NCBI RefSeq assembly: GCF_041261205.1
Contig: NZ_JBGCCH010000001.1
Span: forward strand, 744,001-808,000
Direction of reading: 5' to 3'
Length of the DNA stretch: 64,000 bases
From: Catenulispora sp. MAP5-51
GTDB taxonomy: Bacteria; Actinomycetota; Actinomycetes; Streptomycetales; Catenulisporaceae
The notes under the pieces are model-generated. The model was not told the DNA's origin. It saw only the letters and a list, made by a program, of their open reading frames with translations, and did no database searches. The translations under genes and the position numbers were made by a program. Of this stretch, positions 55,310 to 63,651 are shown piece by piece. Positions within the stretch are counted from its first letter, which is position 1. The number at the start of each line of letters is the position of its first letter.

Positions 55310-57160
55310 ATGCATCTTGGCTCGCACCTGGCCAGCGGGCACGCCCCGGAAACAGAGCCCGCGTTCATCCCCTACGACCCCGTCGAGCTCGACGAGGGCC
55401 ACCAGCTGGATCCCGCAGCTGTCGAGAAGCGCATCATGGACGCCGCACCGCAGGTTGACGCCTGTCTCGTCGCCTCGGCGCGGCTGCGCGGGCGTGTGCA
55501 GACCGACGTCCTGCTGGCGTTGCGGCCCGGCACCGATCCCGACGACGACCACGAGGGCGCGGTCCTGGCCGCGCTCAGCGGGGCCGAGGCGGCAACGATG
55601 CGGCGGGTCCTGGTGCTCGGCGCCGACCGGGAGCTGTCGGCCGACGAGCTCGAGCATCGTCGAACCCTGATCTGGCAGCAGCAGGTCGCCGAGATCGCCG
55701 GGGCGCGGCTGCCCGGGGTCGGGGCCGCCGTGGATCCGGTGCCGGCGCCCACGGAGCGCGTTCCGGTGGCGTTCGCCGGGGACGGGGAGGGGGTCGCCGG
55801 GCTCAGCTGGGGGCAGCACGAGATCTGGCAGTCCATGACCCGGCAGGGGAACTGGCTGCCGCTGGGCGGATGGCGGCCGGTGGATCCCGGGACGACAGTC
55901 GAGGCGATCGCCGAGGAGCTCGCCTATCTGCACACCCGGTTCCCGTCGATGCGGACCCTGATGCGCTTCGACCCGCAGGGCCGGCTGACGCAGGAGCTGT
56001 TCGCCTCCGGAACCACGGAGCTGGACATCTTCGACCTGGACGCCGACGCCGCCCCCGAAGCCGTCGACGAGCTCGCCGCCGCCGTCTCGGCGCACTACCA
56101 GCACCAGCCCTACGACCTGCGCAACGAATGGCCGGTGCGGATGGGCGTGGTGCGGCAGGGCGGCGAGGCCACGCGGATGATCGTCGCCATGCACCACATG
56201 GCTTTGGACGGCGGCGGGGCCGAGACCATGCTCCGCGACGTCGCGACCCGGTCCACCGAGCCGCCCTCCGGGCTCCAGCAGCTGGAGCAGAGCGCGTGGC
56301 AGCGCTCACCGGCCGGCCGCCGGCACAGTGACAGGACCCTGCGGCACTTCGCCGACATCCTGCGGGCCATGCCGACCCCGACGTTCCCGCCCTCGGACGA
56401 CCCGCGCCGCCCCCGCTACTGGAGCGCCGAGTACTACTCCCCCGCGCTGCGCCCGGCGCTGGCGGCCCTGCGCGAGCGCACCGGCGCCGACCCGACCCGG
56501 ATCCTGTTCGCGGTGTACGGGATCGCGCTGGCCCACGTCACCGGCGTGCATCCGGTCATCTTCCGGCCGGTCATCGGCAACCGCTTCCGGCACCAGCTGG
56601 CCGACGTCGTCTGCCACGCGGCCCAGGCCGGACTGGTCCTGCTCGACGTCGCCGACGCCACCGTCGAGGAGGTGATCGAGCGCGCTGGCCCGTCGGCGAT
56701 GAACGCGCTCAAGCACAGCTACTTCGATCCGGAGCAGCTCAACGAGATGACCGAGGCCATCGGCCGGGACCGCGGCGCCGAGCTGGACATCGCCTCGTTC
56801 CTGAACGACCGCCGCGTGGCCCCCGCGGCCGACGCCGCCGCTACCGCAGCCGCAACCGCGCCAGAAGCCGACACCCCGGCCGCACCGACCGCACCGACCG
56901 CACCGACCGCACCGACCGCCGAGGACTTCGCGGCGGCGCGCGCCGCGAGCCGCTTCACCTGGACCCAGCGCCGCAACGACCCGGTGGAGCGGCTGTTCCT
57001 GCACGTCGACGACGGCCCGGACGCCGTCACCCTGCTCGTCGAGGCCGACACCCGCGGCATGTCGCCGGCCCAGATCGAGCACCTGGTGCGCGAGATCGAG
57101 GAGGTCGCGGTGACGGCGGCGACGCAACCCGGGCTGAGCACGGGGATACCGGCACACTGA
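55310..57160 (+). CDS. Stand-alone condensation-domain protein (NRPS C-like)
   Basis: 616 aa. The N-terminal about 140 residues resemble the small C-terminal subdomain of AMP-binding enzymes (MDAAPQVDACLVASARLRGRV). From about 165 it is a condensation domain: LSWGQHEIWQSM and the intact active-site motif HHMALDGGG (HHxxxDG) near residue 301, then FRPVIGNRFRHQL. A PTA-repeat linker (about 525-545) and a C-terminal helical tail follow. No adenylation or carrier domain is nearby. It may act in trans with a carrier protein or as an amide- or ester-forming enzyme. Confidence 0.8.
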   Translation: MHLGSHLASGHAPETEPAFIPYDPVELDEGHQLDPAAVEKRIMDAAPQVDACLVASARLRGRVQTDVLLALRPGTDPDDDHEGAVLAALSGAEAATMRRVLVLGADRELSADELEHRRTLIWQQQVAEIAGARLPGVGAAVDPVPAPTERVPVAFAGDGEGVAGLSWGQHEIWQSMTRQGNWLPLGGWRPVDPGTTVEAIAEELAYLHTRFPSMRTLMRFDPQGRLTQELFASGTTELDIFDLDADAAPEAVDELAAAVSAHYQHQPYDLRNEWPVRMGVVRQGGEATRMIVAMHHMALDGGGAETMLRDVATRSTEPPSGLQQLEQSAWQRSPAGRRHSDRTLRHFADILRAMPTPTFPPSDDPRRPRYWSAEYYSPALRPALAALRERTGADPTRILFAVYGIALAHVTGVHPVIFRPVIGNRFRHQLADVVCHAAQAGLVLLDVADATVEEVIERAGPSAMNALKHSYFDPEQLNEMTEAIGRDRGAELDIASFLNDRRVAPAADAAATAAATAPEADTPAAPTAPTAPTAPTAEDFAAARAASRFTWTQRRNDPVERLFLHVDDGPDAVTLLVEADTRGMSPAQIEHLVREIEEVAVTAATQPGLSTGIPAH

Positions 57161-57215
57161 CGGCATCGCGGGACGTTCCGCAAACGTGTCCGCGTGCCCT
57201 GATACGGCGTCGGGA

Positions 57216-57244
57216 CCTGCCTTCACCCCGCCTGTGAAGGCAGG
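57216..57244. terminator. Hairpin terminator overlapping a stop codon
   Basis: CCTGCCTTCAC (57216-57226), a 7-nt loop and GTGAAGGCAGG (57234-57244), a perfect 11-bp stem. It includes the stop codon of the minus-strand membrane gene (57223-57225) and lies after the plus-strand condensation gene. Confidence 0.65.
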
Positions 57245-58224
57245 CCCCGGCGCACCACACGGCGCTTGGCGGCCGACAGCACGGCCAGCACGAGGAACCC
57301 GACGCCCATCGCGGCCGCCACGGCGCCGAACGAGCCGAGGCTGAAATACGGGTCGGTCATCTCCTCCACCAGCTCCGGGGCGAGACTGCCCATGATGGCC
57401 GCCGCCGCGGCGACCGGCCACACCGGCGAGCTCCAGGCCTGGACACAGACCGCCAACCCCGAGGCGAGCAGGATCGCGTACATGACTTCGTTGCCGGTCA
57501 CCGGGACGACCCGGTGCACCACCGCGGGCAGTATGTGAGCCAGGCTCGCACCGCCGAAGGCGATCGCGGGAATCAGGGCCGCGAGCCAGCGCCGGGAGTG
57601 GCGGACCGGCGCGGCGCCACGCCCGAAGGACAGCATGACCGCACCGGCCGTCACCACATAAGGAATCGAGCCGTACAGTCGCGCATTCGCCAACGTCCCC
57701 ATCGCGAACGATCCCGCGGTGAGAGTGGAGCCGGCCGCCAGCGCCACGACCAGCGTGATGCCCGTACGCCGCCACCCCGCGACCAGCGCCACGAAGGCGA
57801 CAAGCCAGCCGGCCTGGGCAAAGGCAATCCATTCCCGCGCCGTCCCCATCCGCAGCGCCGACGGCACACTGCCCGATGCGTACAGGGTGAACCGGGCCAT
57901 GAGGACCGCCTCGACAATCCCCTGCATCGCCATCAGCAGAACGCTGAGCAAGGCCACGATGCGGACGGCCTCGACACGGTCGGCGGCCTCCGCCGACTGG
58001 TGATCCATCCCGAACCGGGCCCGGATCCCCAGTCCGGCCAGGCTGAACACCTCGCCGACCTTCGGCCACTGCTGCCCCGGACCGCTCTTGTCCATGAGCA
58101 CGGCGTGCAGTTCCTCACCGCGCTCGGCTCGATACACTTTCGGCAGAACCATCAGAAGCCTGCGATAGCGCCGCTGGAGAACTTCGCTCGTGCGATCCCC
58201 CGCCGGGTCACTCGATGAACTCAT
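57223..58224 (-). CDS. Multi-pass membrane protein of unknown function
   Basis: 333 aa. The N-terminal soluble part RYRRLLMVLPKVYRAERGEELHAVLMD is a segment often found in actinobacterial membrane proteins paired with PadR regulators. About seven to eight hydrophobic segments follow. The ATG is only 3 nt after a 12-bp palindrome, and there is no ribosome site, so a leaderless transcript is likely. Confidence 0.8.
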   Translation of the reverse strand: MSSSSDPAGDRTSEVLQRRYRRLLMVLPKVYRAERGEELHAVLMDKSGPGQQWPKVGEVFSLAGLGIRARFGMDHQSAEAADRVEAVRIVALLSVLLMAMQGIVEAVLMARFTLYASGSVPSALRMGTAREWIAFAQAGWLVAFVALVAGWRRTGITLVVALAAGSTLTAGSFAMGTLANARLYGSIPYVVTAGAVMLSFGRGAAPVRHSRRWLAALIPAIAFGGASLAHILPAVVHRVVPVTGNEVMYAILLASGLAVCVQAWSSPVWPVAAAAAIMGSLAPELVEEMTDPYFSLGSFGAVAAAMGVGFLVLAVLSAAKRRVVRRGLPSQAG

Positions 58225-58227
58225 GGA

Positions 58228-58239
58228 CGATATATATCG
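58228..58239. promoter_or_regulatory. CGATATATATCG palindrome at the membrane-gene start
   Basis: Perfect 12-bp AT-rich palindrome immediately before the ATG. It contains a possible -10 (TATATAT) and looks like a PadR-family operator (ATAT-rich dyad). No padR gene is in the window. Confidence 0.45.
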
Positions 58240-58247
58240 CCTGCCGA

Positions 58248-58277
58248 GCTATAGCCGCAAGCGGGTGCGGCTATAGC
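58248..58277. terminator. Terminator of the GH51-like/LPMO operon
   Basis: GCTATAGCCGCA (58248-58259), a 6-nt loop and TGCGGCTATAGC (58266-58277), a perfect 12-bp stem 24 nt after the GH51-like stop on the minus strand. Confidence 0.7.
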
Positions 58278-58301
58278 CCGGGTGATCGCGGGGCCCTGTG
58301 A

Positions 58302-60401
58302 TCAGGAGCTGTAGGTCGTCGTGCAGACCGTGCCGTTCAGGCTGATCGCCGCCGGAGAGGGATACGCTCCGGTGTTGTTCCCGGCGAACCCGATGCTGGC
58401 CGAGTTGCCGCCGTTCGCCGCCAGGTTCGCGTTCCAGCTCAGGCTGGTGGCCTCGACGTTCTGGCCGCTGCCGGACCAGTTCGCGTTCCAGCCGGAGGAC
58501 AGGCTCTCGCCGGTGCTCGGGAAGCTGAAGGTGAGCGACCAGCCGTCGATCGGGGCGGGCCCGGTGTCGGTGACGGTGAGCGCGGCGACGTAGCCGTTCC
58601 CCCATCCCGTCGTCACCTGGTAGTCCACGGCGCAGGTACTGGCCGCCGGCGTGCCGGTGGTGAAGGCCAGCGGGTCCGAGGGCGGCGACAGGTTCCCGTT
58701 CTGGTCGGTGGCCAGCACGTTGAGGGTGTAGCCGGTCCCGGGCACCAGGTTGGCGATCGTCGCCGAGGTGGACGTCGACTCGGCGAGCAGTTCGCTGGTC
58801 GTGCCGAACTGCCGGTAGACCTCGTAACGGGTGGCCGTGCCGCCGGTGGACGGAGTCCAGCTGACCGTCGCCTGCGTCCCGGTGACCTGCGAGACGGTCG
58901 GCGTACCCGGCGCCGTCAGGGTGCTGACGGGGTTGCCGGACGGGGTCAGCACGACGGTCTCGATCGAGTACGGCGGCAGGGTCTGGACCGCCCTGCTGCC
59001 GACGGCCGCGGACGTGATCGAGGTGGCCTCGTCGCCGTAGGTGTAGACGGTCGGCGTCGCGGTGCTCGGCGTGTACCCGGCATAGTGCAGGTTCACCGTG
59101 TAGGCATTGGCAGGGTCCTTGTTCACCAGCATGACCGCCAGGTTCCCGTTCGCCTGCTTGACCGCGTGCGCGGCGACGAGCTGCTGGTCGGTGCCGGCCC
59201 GGACCATCTGATCGCCGGGACGTCCGAGCTTGCTCAGCATGCTGATGGCGTAGTAGCTCGGGAACGGCGTGTTCATGGCCGGTTCGCAGACCGAGCCCAC
59301 GCAAGTGCCGCTAGACAGCACGCCCCAGTCGTCGTAGTCCGTGGCGCCGTCAGGCGCGGTGCTGATCTGGGTCGGTCCGTTGTGGGTGTCCCACCAGTCG
59401 ACGGTGAACACGCCTTGTTCCAACGCCGTGAGGTAGGTGTCGGCGCCGAACAGCGCGTCCGGCTGCGTGTCCTCGTCGACGCCGGCGTTCACCTCGGTGA
59501 GCGCGACCCCGAGATGAGAGGCGTTCGCCCCACCGTACTCGGCGATCTCGCTGCGCAGCTGCGCCAGCTCTCCCGGCAGCTGTGCCGGTTCGCCCAGCGC
59601 GGTGGCGGCACCGCTGCCGTTCGGATACCAGTGCACGATGACGAAGTCGACCGCCGAGCCGGCGATCGAGAGCACCTGCCGGTTCCAGTCGGCCGAGTCC
59701 CCGGAGGCCACCACGCCGTCCGGCCAGTTGCCGGGCAGTGTGAGCACGGCGCCCACCTTGATCGTGGGGTCGACCGCCTTCATCGCCTTGCTGTACTGGA
59801 TGACGTTCTGGGCGTAGGTCGCAGGGCTCTTACTGTTGTGGTCGTCGGCCTCCCAGCCGTTGCCGTAATAGCCGTTGCCGTAGTTCTCGTTGCCGACCTC
59901 CCAGTACTTGTCGCCGTAGCCCTTGGTGACGTTGGCGTACTGGACCCAGTCGGCGGCTTCCTGCGGCGTGCCGGTGCCGTAGTTGGCGATCAGGATGGGC
60001 TGGGCCCCGATCTTCTTGACCGTGCCCATGAAGGAGTCGAAATCGGTGCCGGGGGCCACGTAGCCGCCGGGAGCGGTGTTGGTCTGCCAGTTGTACATGT
60101 CGCCGTAGGAACCGCCGGGGTAGCGCAGCATCCCGATCCCGGCCTGGCCGAGCAGGCCCTGGACCGCCGGGGTGTTCATCTGGCTGTCCCAGACCGCGCT
60201 GTTGAGGCCGTAGCCGGTGGCCGGGATGGTGCCCAGGCCTTCCAAGGTGTTGACGGTAACGTTGACCGGTGCGGCGGCCGCGGCGGTGGTCGCCGAGGCG
60301 TTGCCGACCGGGCCGGTGGCCACGACGCCGGTGACGGCGAGCAGCCCGGCAGCGGCGGCCGTGCCGAACCTCCCACCGCTCATGAATCTCCCGCCACTCA
60401 T
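58302..60401 (-). CDS. Secreted GH51-like arabinofuranosidase/xyloglucanase-type enzyme with FnIII and CBM2
   Basis: 699 aa from ATG 60401. A signal peptide (ends GNASATTAAAAAP) precedes a clan-A catalytic domain (about 45-480) with acid/base Glu in EVGNENYGNGYYG and nucleophile Glu in VALTEVNAGVDE. Then FnIII (about 500-585; VSWTPSTGGTATRYEVYRQF) and a C-terminal CBM2 (about 595-699; WGNGYVAALTVTDTGPAPIDGWSLTF, SGWNANWSGSGQNVEATSLSWN). The N-terminus shows the repeat MSGGRF MSGGRF and several start options (TTG 60419, GTG 60413, ATG 60401, ATG 60383). Downstream partner of the LPMO gene set. Confidence 0.85.
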   Translation of the reverse strand: MSGGRFMSGGRFGTAAAAGLLAVTGVVATGPVGNASATTAAAAAPVNVTVNTLEGLGTIPATGYGLNSAVWDSQMNTPAVQGLLGQAGIGMLRYPGGSYGDMYNWQTNTAPGGYVAPGTDFDSFMGTVKKIGAQPILIANYGTGTPQEAADWVQYANVTKGYGDKYWEVGNENYGNGYYGNGWEADDHNSKSPATYAQNVIQYSKAMKAVDPTIKVGAVLTLPGNWPDGVVASGDSADWNRQVLSIAGSAVDFVIVHWYPNGSGAATALGEPAQLPGELAQLRSEIAEYGGANASHLGVALTEVNAGVDEDTQPDALFGADTYLTALEQGVFTVDWWDTHNGPTQISTAPDGATDYDDWGVLSSGTCVGSVCEPAMNTPFPSYYAISMLSKLGRPGDQMVRAGTDQQLVAAHAVKQANGNLAVMLVNKDPANAYTVNLHYAGYTPSTATPTVYTYGDEATSITSAAVGSRAVQTLPPYSIETVVLTPSGNPVSTLTAPGTPTVSQVTGTQATVSWTPSTGGTATRYEVYRQFGTTSELLAESTSTSATIANLVPGTGYTLNVLATDQNGNLSPPSDPLAFTTGTPAASTCAVDYQVTTGWGNGYVAALTVTDTGPAPIDGWSLTFSFPSTGESLSSGWNANWSGSGQNVEATSLSWNANLAANGGNSASIGFAGNNTGAYPSPAAISLNGTVCTTTYSS

Positions 60402-60413
60402 GAATCTCCCCAC
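60380..60413 (-). repeat. Tandemly repeated translation start (18-nt unit)
   Basis: The unit GGGAGATTCATGAGTGGC (18 nt) occurs in near-perfect tandem, each copy carrying GGGAG and an in-frame ATG (60401 and 60383). A third degenerate unit (GGGAGGTTC) follows. So the gene has two equivalent ribosome sites and starts. Confidence 0.7.
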
Positions 60414-60465
60414 TCTCAAACCAGTGACTCCCTTCGATGAAACGGTTATCAGGGGATGGCGAACC

Positions 60466-61641
60466 TCAACAGCCGATCCGGCTCGTGCTCAGCACCACGT
60501 CGTCGAACCACAGGGTGTCGTCGCCGCTGCTGTAGTTCTCCCAGCCGAGCTTCAGATCGGTGAGCTGCGGACGCCATGAGGCCCCGGTGCCGGACAGCCA
60601 CTGGTCGTCGACGTCCGGCGTGGACACGCCGTCCTCCGTGAGGCCCGCGACCGGGCTGCCGTTGTACCAGGTGTGGATCTGGCCGCCGGCGCCGTCCACG
60701 GAGAACTCCAGGCACTCCCACGCCCCGGTCGGGAACACGACGCTCTGCGCCACCCCGGCCGGGCTCTGGTCCGGCAGCGTGGCGTCGTCGGACTGGCGGT
60801 TCCACATCAGCGCGCCGTTCTGGGCGCCGAGGCGCAGGTCGGTGTTGCCGTGGGCGGAGTCGTTCATGGCCAGGAAGGTGGTGTGGTTGGTCGGCAGCGG
60901 CGCGGTGTGCTTCATCCAGAAGCGGACGTACCAGGTCGGTGCGGCGGTCGCCATGTCCGTCGAATCGCTGGCGAAGACGTGGTTGCAGTACGTTCCGTGG
61001 CCGTCGATCTCCAGGGACTTCACGCCGGAGTGCTCCTGCGCGGTGGTGATCGCGGCGGTACCGATGCCAGAACAGCTCGGGGTGACGATGGACCATCGGC
61101 CGGAGGGCGCGCTCGAGGTCTGATTCTCGAAGCCGTCGCAGAACACCGCGCTCGCCGGACAGGGTCCGCTGCTCGGCTGGCTCGAAGGTGAAGTCGAAGG
61201 TGAGCTGGAAGGCGAGCTCGGCGTCCCGATGCCGCTGCACGGCACCCCGTTGAACGCGAAGTTTGCCGGCGCACTGTTCGTCCCGGAATACGTGGCCTGG
61301 AAACCGAACCCGGCCGTGGCCCCAGACGCGACCGATCCGTTGTACGGCTCACTGGCGGCGCTGACCTGCTGACCGCTTTGGCTCAACTGCGCGTTCCACC
61401 CGGAGGTGACCTGCTGGTTCCCGGTCCACGACCAGGTCGCCGTCCAGGCGCTCACCGCCGGGCCGTTGTTGGTCACCGTGACATCGGCGGTGAAGCCGGT
61501 GCTCCACTGGTTCACCTGATAGGTGACCGTGCAGCCGGCACCGGCGCCCTCGGCCGGTCTGGATCCGAAGACGAACATCGCCGACAGGGCCACAACGGCC
61601 GCAGCCACCAAGGCCAGCGTGCGGATGCTGCGCACATACAT
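60466..61641 (-). CDS. Secreted CBM2 plus Cip1-like/polysaccharide-lyase-like protein
   Basis: 391 aa. Signal peptide, CBM2 (about 36-132; NQWSTGFTADVTVTNNGPAVSAWTATWSW, SGWNAQLSQSGQQV), a Ser/Pro linker (PSSPSSSPSTSPSSQPSSGP), then a domain (about 160-391) resembling the Cip1 core: FCDGFENQTSSAPSGRW, LEIDGHGTYCNHVF, VYFRFWMKHTA-like YVRFWMKHTAPL, TLWFDDVVLSTSRIGC. Fungal Cip1 is a cellulose-induced glucuronan-lyase-like protein. ATG 61641 overlaps the preceding stop as TGATG and has GGAGG upstream. Confidence 0.82.
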   Translation of the reverse strand: MYVRSIRTLALVAAAVVALSAMFVFGSRPAEGAGAGCTVTYQVNQWSTGFTADVTVTNNGPAVSAWTATWSWTGNQQVTSGWNAQLSQSGQQVSAASEPYNGSVASGATAGFGFQATYSGTNSAPANFAFNGVPCSGIGTPSSPSSSPSTSPSSQPSSGPCPASAVFCDGFENQTSSAPSGRWSIVTPSCSGIGTAAITTAQEHSGVKSLEIDGHGTYCNHVFASDSTDMATAAPTWYVRFWMKHTAPLPTNHTTFLAMNDSAHGNTDLRLGAQNGALMWNRQSDDATLPDQSPAGVAQSVVFPTGAWECLEFSVDGAGGQIHTWYNGSPVAGLTEDGVSTPDVDDQWLSGTGASWRPQLTDLKLGWENYSSGDDTLWFDDVVLSTSRIGC

Positions 61642-62579
61642 CAGGGCACCTCCACTGTGAATGCGGCCGTATGTTCGACCCCTGAGGTCTCGAACTGGAC
61701 GAACAGCCGCCACGTGCCGGGCTCGGGGAAGAGAATCTGCGCCGTCAGAGCTCCGGCACCGCCGGCGCCTCCGGCGGAGCGTCCGGTGGACAGTGCTCGG
61801 GCGAAGGCCGCGTCTCCGGTGTGGAACGCGGTCAGGTGCGCGTAACCGTCGAGCAGCCGGTCGAACTGCTGGACGGCCTTGCCGTCCTTGGCGACGGCGA
61901 CTCCGAGGTCCGTCTCAGATCCCTGACGCGGCGAGCCGGTCAGTTTGAGCGTGTAGCCGTCGGCGGTCGCCGTGTCGGTCGCCGGAGGCAAGGGGGCGGC
62001 AGCAGCAGCGGCGCCGGACACCGTCAGCGGCTGGGACAGCGAGTACGACAAAGGGGTCCCGGCGCTGGAATCGGGCGCCGCGAACGTGATGTAGGCGCGG
62101 TACGAGCCGGCCGTCAGCGCCGGCAGCGGGACCGTCCAGGTCCCGTCGGCACGCATCGAGGCGGTCAGCTGGTGGAAGTCGCCGAGGTCGCTCCGGACGA
62201 GATAGAACACCAGGAGCTGGCCCTCGTACGGCTGGAACCGCGTGACGTTCTTACCGCCGGGGCCGGTGATGTGGAACGTGTACTGCGCGGGCGAACCCGC
62301 TGCCATCGTGGCGGCGCCGGCGACGTAGGAGTAGCCGCCGACAGCGCCGTGCAGGCCGTTGTCGGCGGCCACCGCCGCAGCGACCTTCGGACCGCTGGGG
62401 GATCCCATGCCCGGCATGTCCATACCGTTCATGCCGCTCATGCCGTTCATGTCCATGCCGGACATGCTCTTGGCCCCCGACGAGTGACCGCAGGCCGCCA
62501 GCGCACAGACGAGCGCGGCGGTGACCACCACACGACGGAGCCGTGGGCGAACCGGCATGGACATGGCAGGACCCTTCAT
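61641..62579 (-). CDS. Met-rich lipoprotein, candidate copper handling
   Basis: 312 aa. Signal with lipobox (ALAACG), then a Met/Gly cluster at about residues 34-53 (repeated MSGM, GMNGMDM) of the type that binds Cu(I). Two YtkA/heavy-metal-associated-like beta domains follow (RFQPYEGQLLVFYLVRSDLGDFHQL; AHLTAFHTGDAAFARAL...LFPEPGTWRLFVQFE). It lies 25 nt after the LPMO gene and is coupled to the Cip1-like gene. LPMOs need copper, so delivery to the secreted LPMO is a plausible role (inference). Confidence 0.8.
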   Translation of the reverse strand: MKGPAMSMPVRPRLRRVVVTAALVCALAACGHSSGAKSMSGMDMNGMSGMNGMDMPGMGSPSGPKVAAAVAADNGLHGAVGGYSYVAGAATMAAGSPAQYTFHITGPGGKNVTRFQPYEGQLLVFYLVRSDLGDFHQLTASMRADGTWTVPLPALTAGSYRAYITFAAPDSSAGTPLSYSLSQPLTVSGAAAAAAPLPPATDTATADGYTLKLTGSPRQGSETDLGVAVAKDGKAVQQFDRLLDGYAHLTAFHTGDAAFARALSTGRSAGGAGGAGALTAQILFPEPGTWRLFVQFETSGVEHTAAFTVEVP

Positions 62580-62604
62580 CGCAGGAGAAATGGACGGGCT
62601 GGTC

Positions 62605-63651
62605 CTACGGACTGGTGCAGGACAGGCTCTCCGGCTGGGTGGGAGCGCTCGTCTGGTTGGCGACGAAGCCGAAGTTCGTACTGGCTCCGGCGGCCAGTTG
62701 CGAGTTCCAGTCCGCCGACTTCATCGAGGCCAGCGAGCCGGACTGCGACAGCGTTCCGTTCCAAGCGCTGACCACGGTCTCGCCGTCGGCCAGGACCCAG
62801 CCGACCGTCCACTTGTTCATCGGGGTGGTGCCGGGGTTGGTGACGGTGATCTGGGCCTGGAAGCCGCCGCTCCAGGAGTTGGTCACCGAGTACGTGGCCT
62901 GACACGGCGTCGAGGGCGGCGGCGGGGCGGTCGCGCCGATGCCGGTCACCTGGCCGGTGCCGCCGTCGAACACGACGTCCGAGCAGCCGTAGAAGGTCTC
63001 GGGGCTGTCGGAGCGGGCCCAGACCGAGTAGATGATGTGGCGGCCGGTCTTGTTCGCCGGCAGCGTCGCGTTCCAGTAGTAGTAGCTCTGCAGCGTCGCC
63101 ACGGTGCCGGTGTTCGCCGGGTTCGTGATCGTGGAGAACGGCGCCGGCTCCAGGTCGGCCCAGGTCAAGGGCTTGGTCTGGTCCCAGCCGTCCTTGGTGA
63201 TGTACAGGCTGAACGTGCCCGGGTGCGCGGCCCACCGGTTGTAGTCGATCGTGATGTCGCCACCGGCGGTCAGGTGCGTGACCGGCCAGTCGGCGCTGAC
63301 TTGGTCGAACCCTGAGAAGTCGTAGTAGTTGCTGTTGCCGCTGCACAGCTTCCCGTCGGGGATGAACCCGACTGTGCCGCCGCTGGTGGTCCCGCTGCGG
63401 TTGCCGACCGCGAACCAGTTGTAGAGCGGGGTGGTGCCGCTGGTGGCCACCGCCGACTGGCAGGCCGGGTTCTGCGGGACGATCTGGCCGGTGGAGGTCA
63501 GGCCGTCCTCGTAGCAAAAGAACGTCCGGCTGCCGGGGACCATCATCGCGCCGTGCGCCGAGGCCGTCGGCGCGAGGGTGACGGTGGTCCCGATCAGGCC
63601 GGCCAGCGCGAGCAGCACGCCGGCCAGCTTCCTGGGGATCTTTCTGCTCAC
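62605..63651 (-). CDS. AA10 lytic polysaccharide monooxygenase with CBM2
   Basis: 348 aa. Signal peptide ends APTASA, so the mature protein begins with the copper-brace His in HGAMMVPGSRTFFC. The second copper His is likely in WPVTHLTAGGD. FYGCSDVVFDG closes the AA10 domain (about residue 225); a short Pro linker and CBM2 (about 240-348; WSGGFQAQITVTNPGTTPMNKWTVGW) follow. AA10 proteins cleave cellulose or chitin oxidatively with copper. The CBM2 and neighbours favour cellulose. GTG at 63651. Confidence 0.95.
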   Translation of the reverse strand: MSRKIPRKLAGVLLALAGLIGTTVTLAPTASAHGAMMVPGSRTFFCYEDGLTSTGQIVPQNPACQSAVATSGTTPLYNWFAVGNRSGTTSGGTVGFIPDGKLCSGNSNYYDFSGFDQVSADWPVTHLTAGGDITIDYNRWAAHPGTFSLYITKDGWDQTKPLTWADLEPAPFSTITNPANTGTVATLQSYYYWNATLPANKTGRHIIYSVWARSDSPETFYGCSDVVFDGGTGQVTGIGATAPPPPSTPCQATYSVTNSWSGGFQAQITVTNPGTTPMNKWTVGWVLADGETVVSAWNGTLSQSGSLASMKSADWNSQLAAGASTNFGFVANQTSAPTQPESLSCTSP

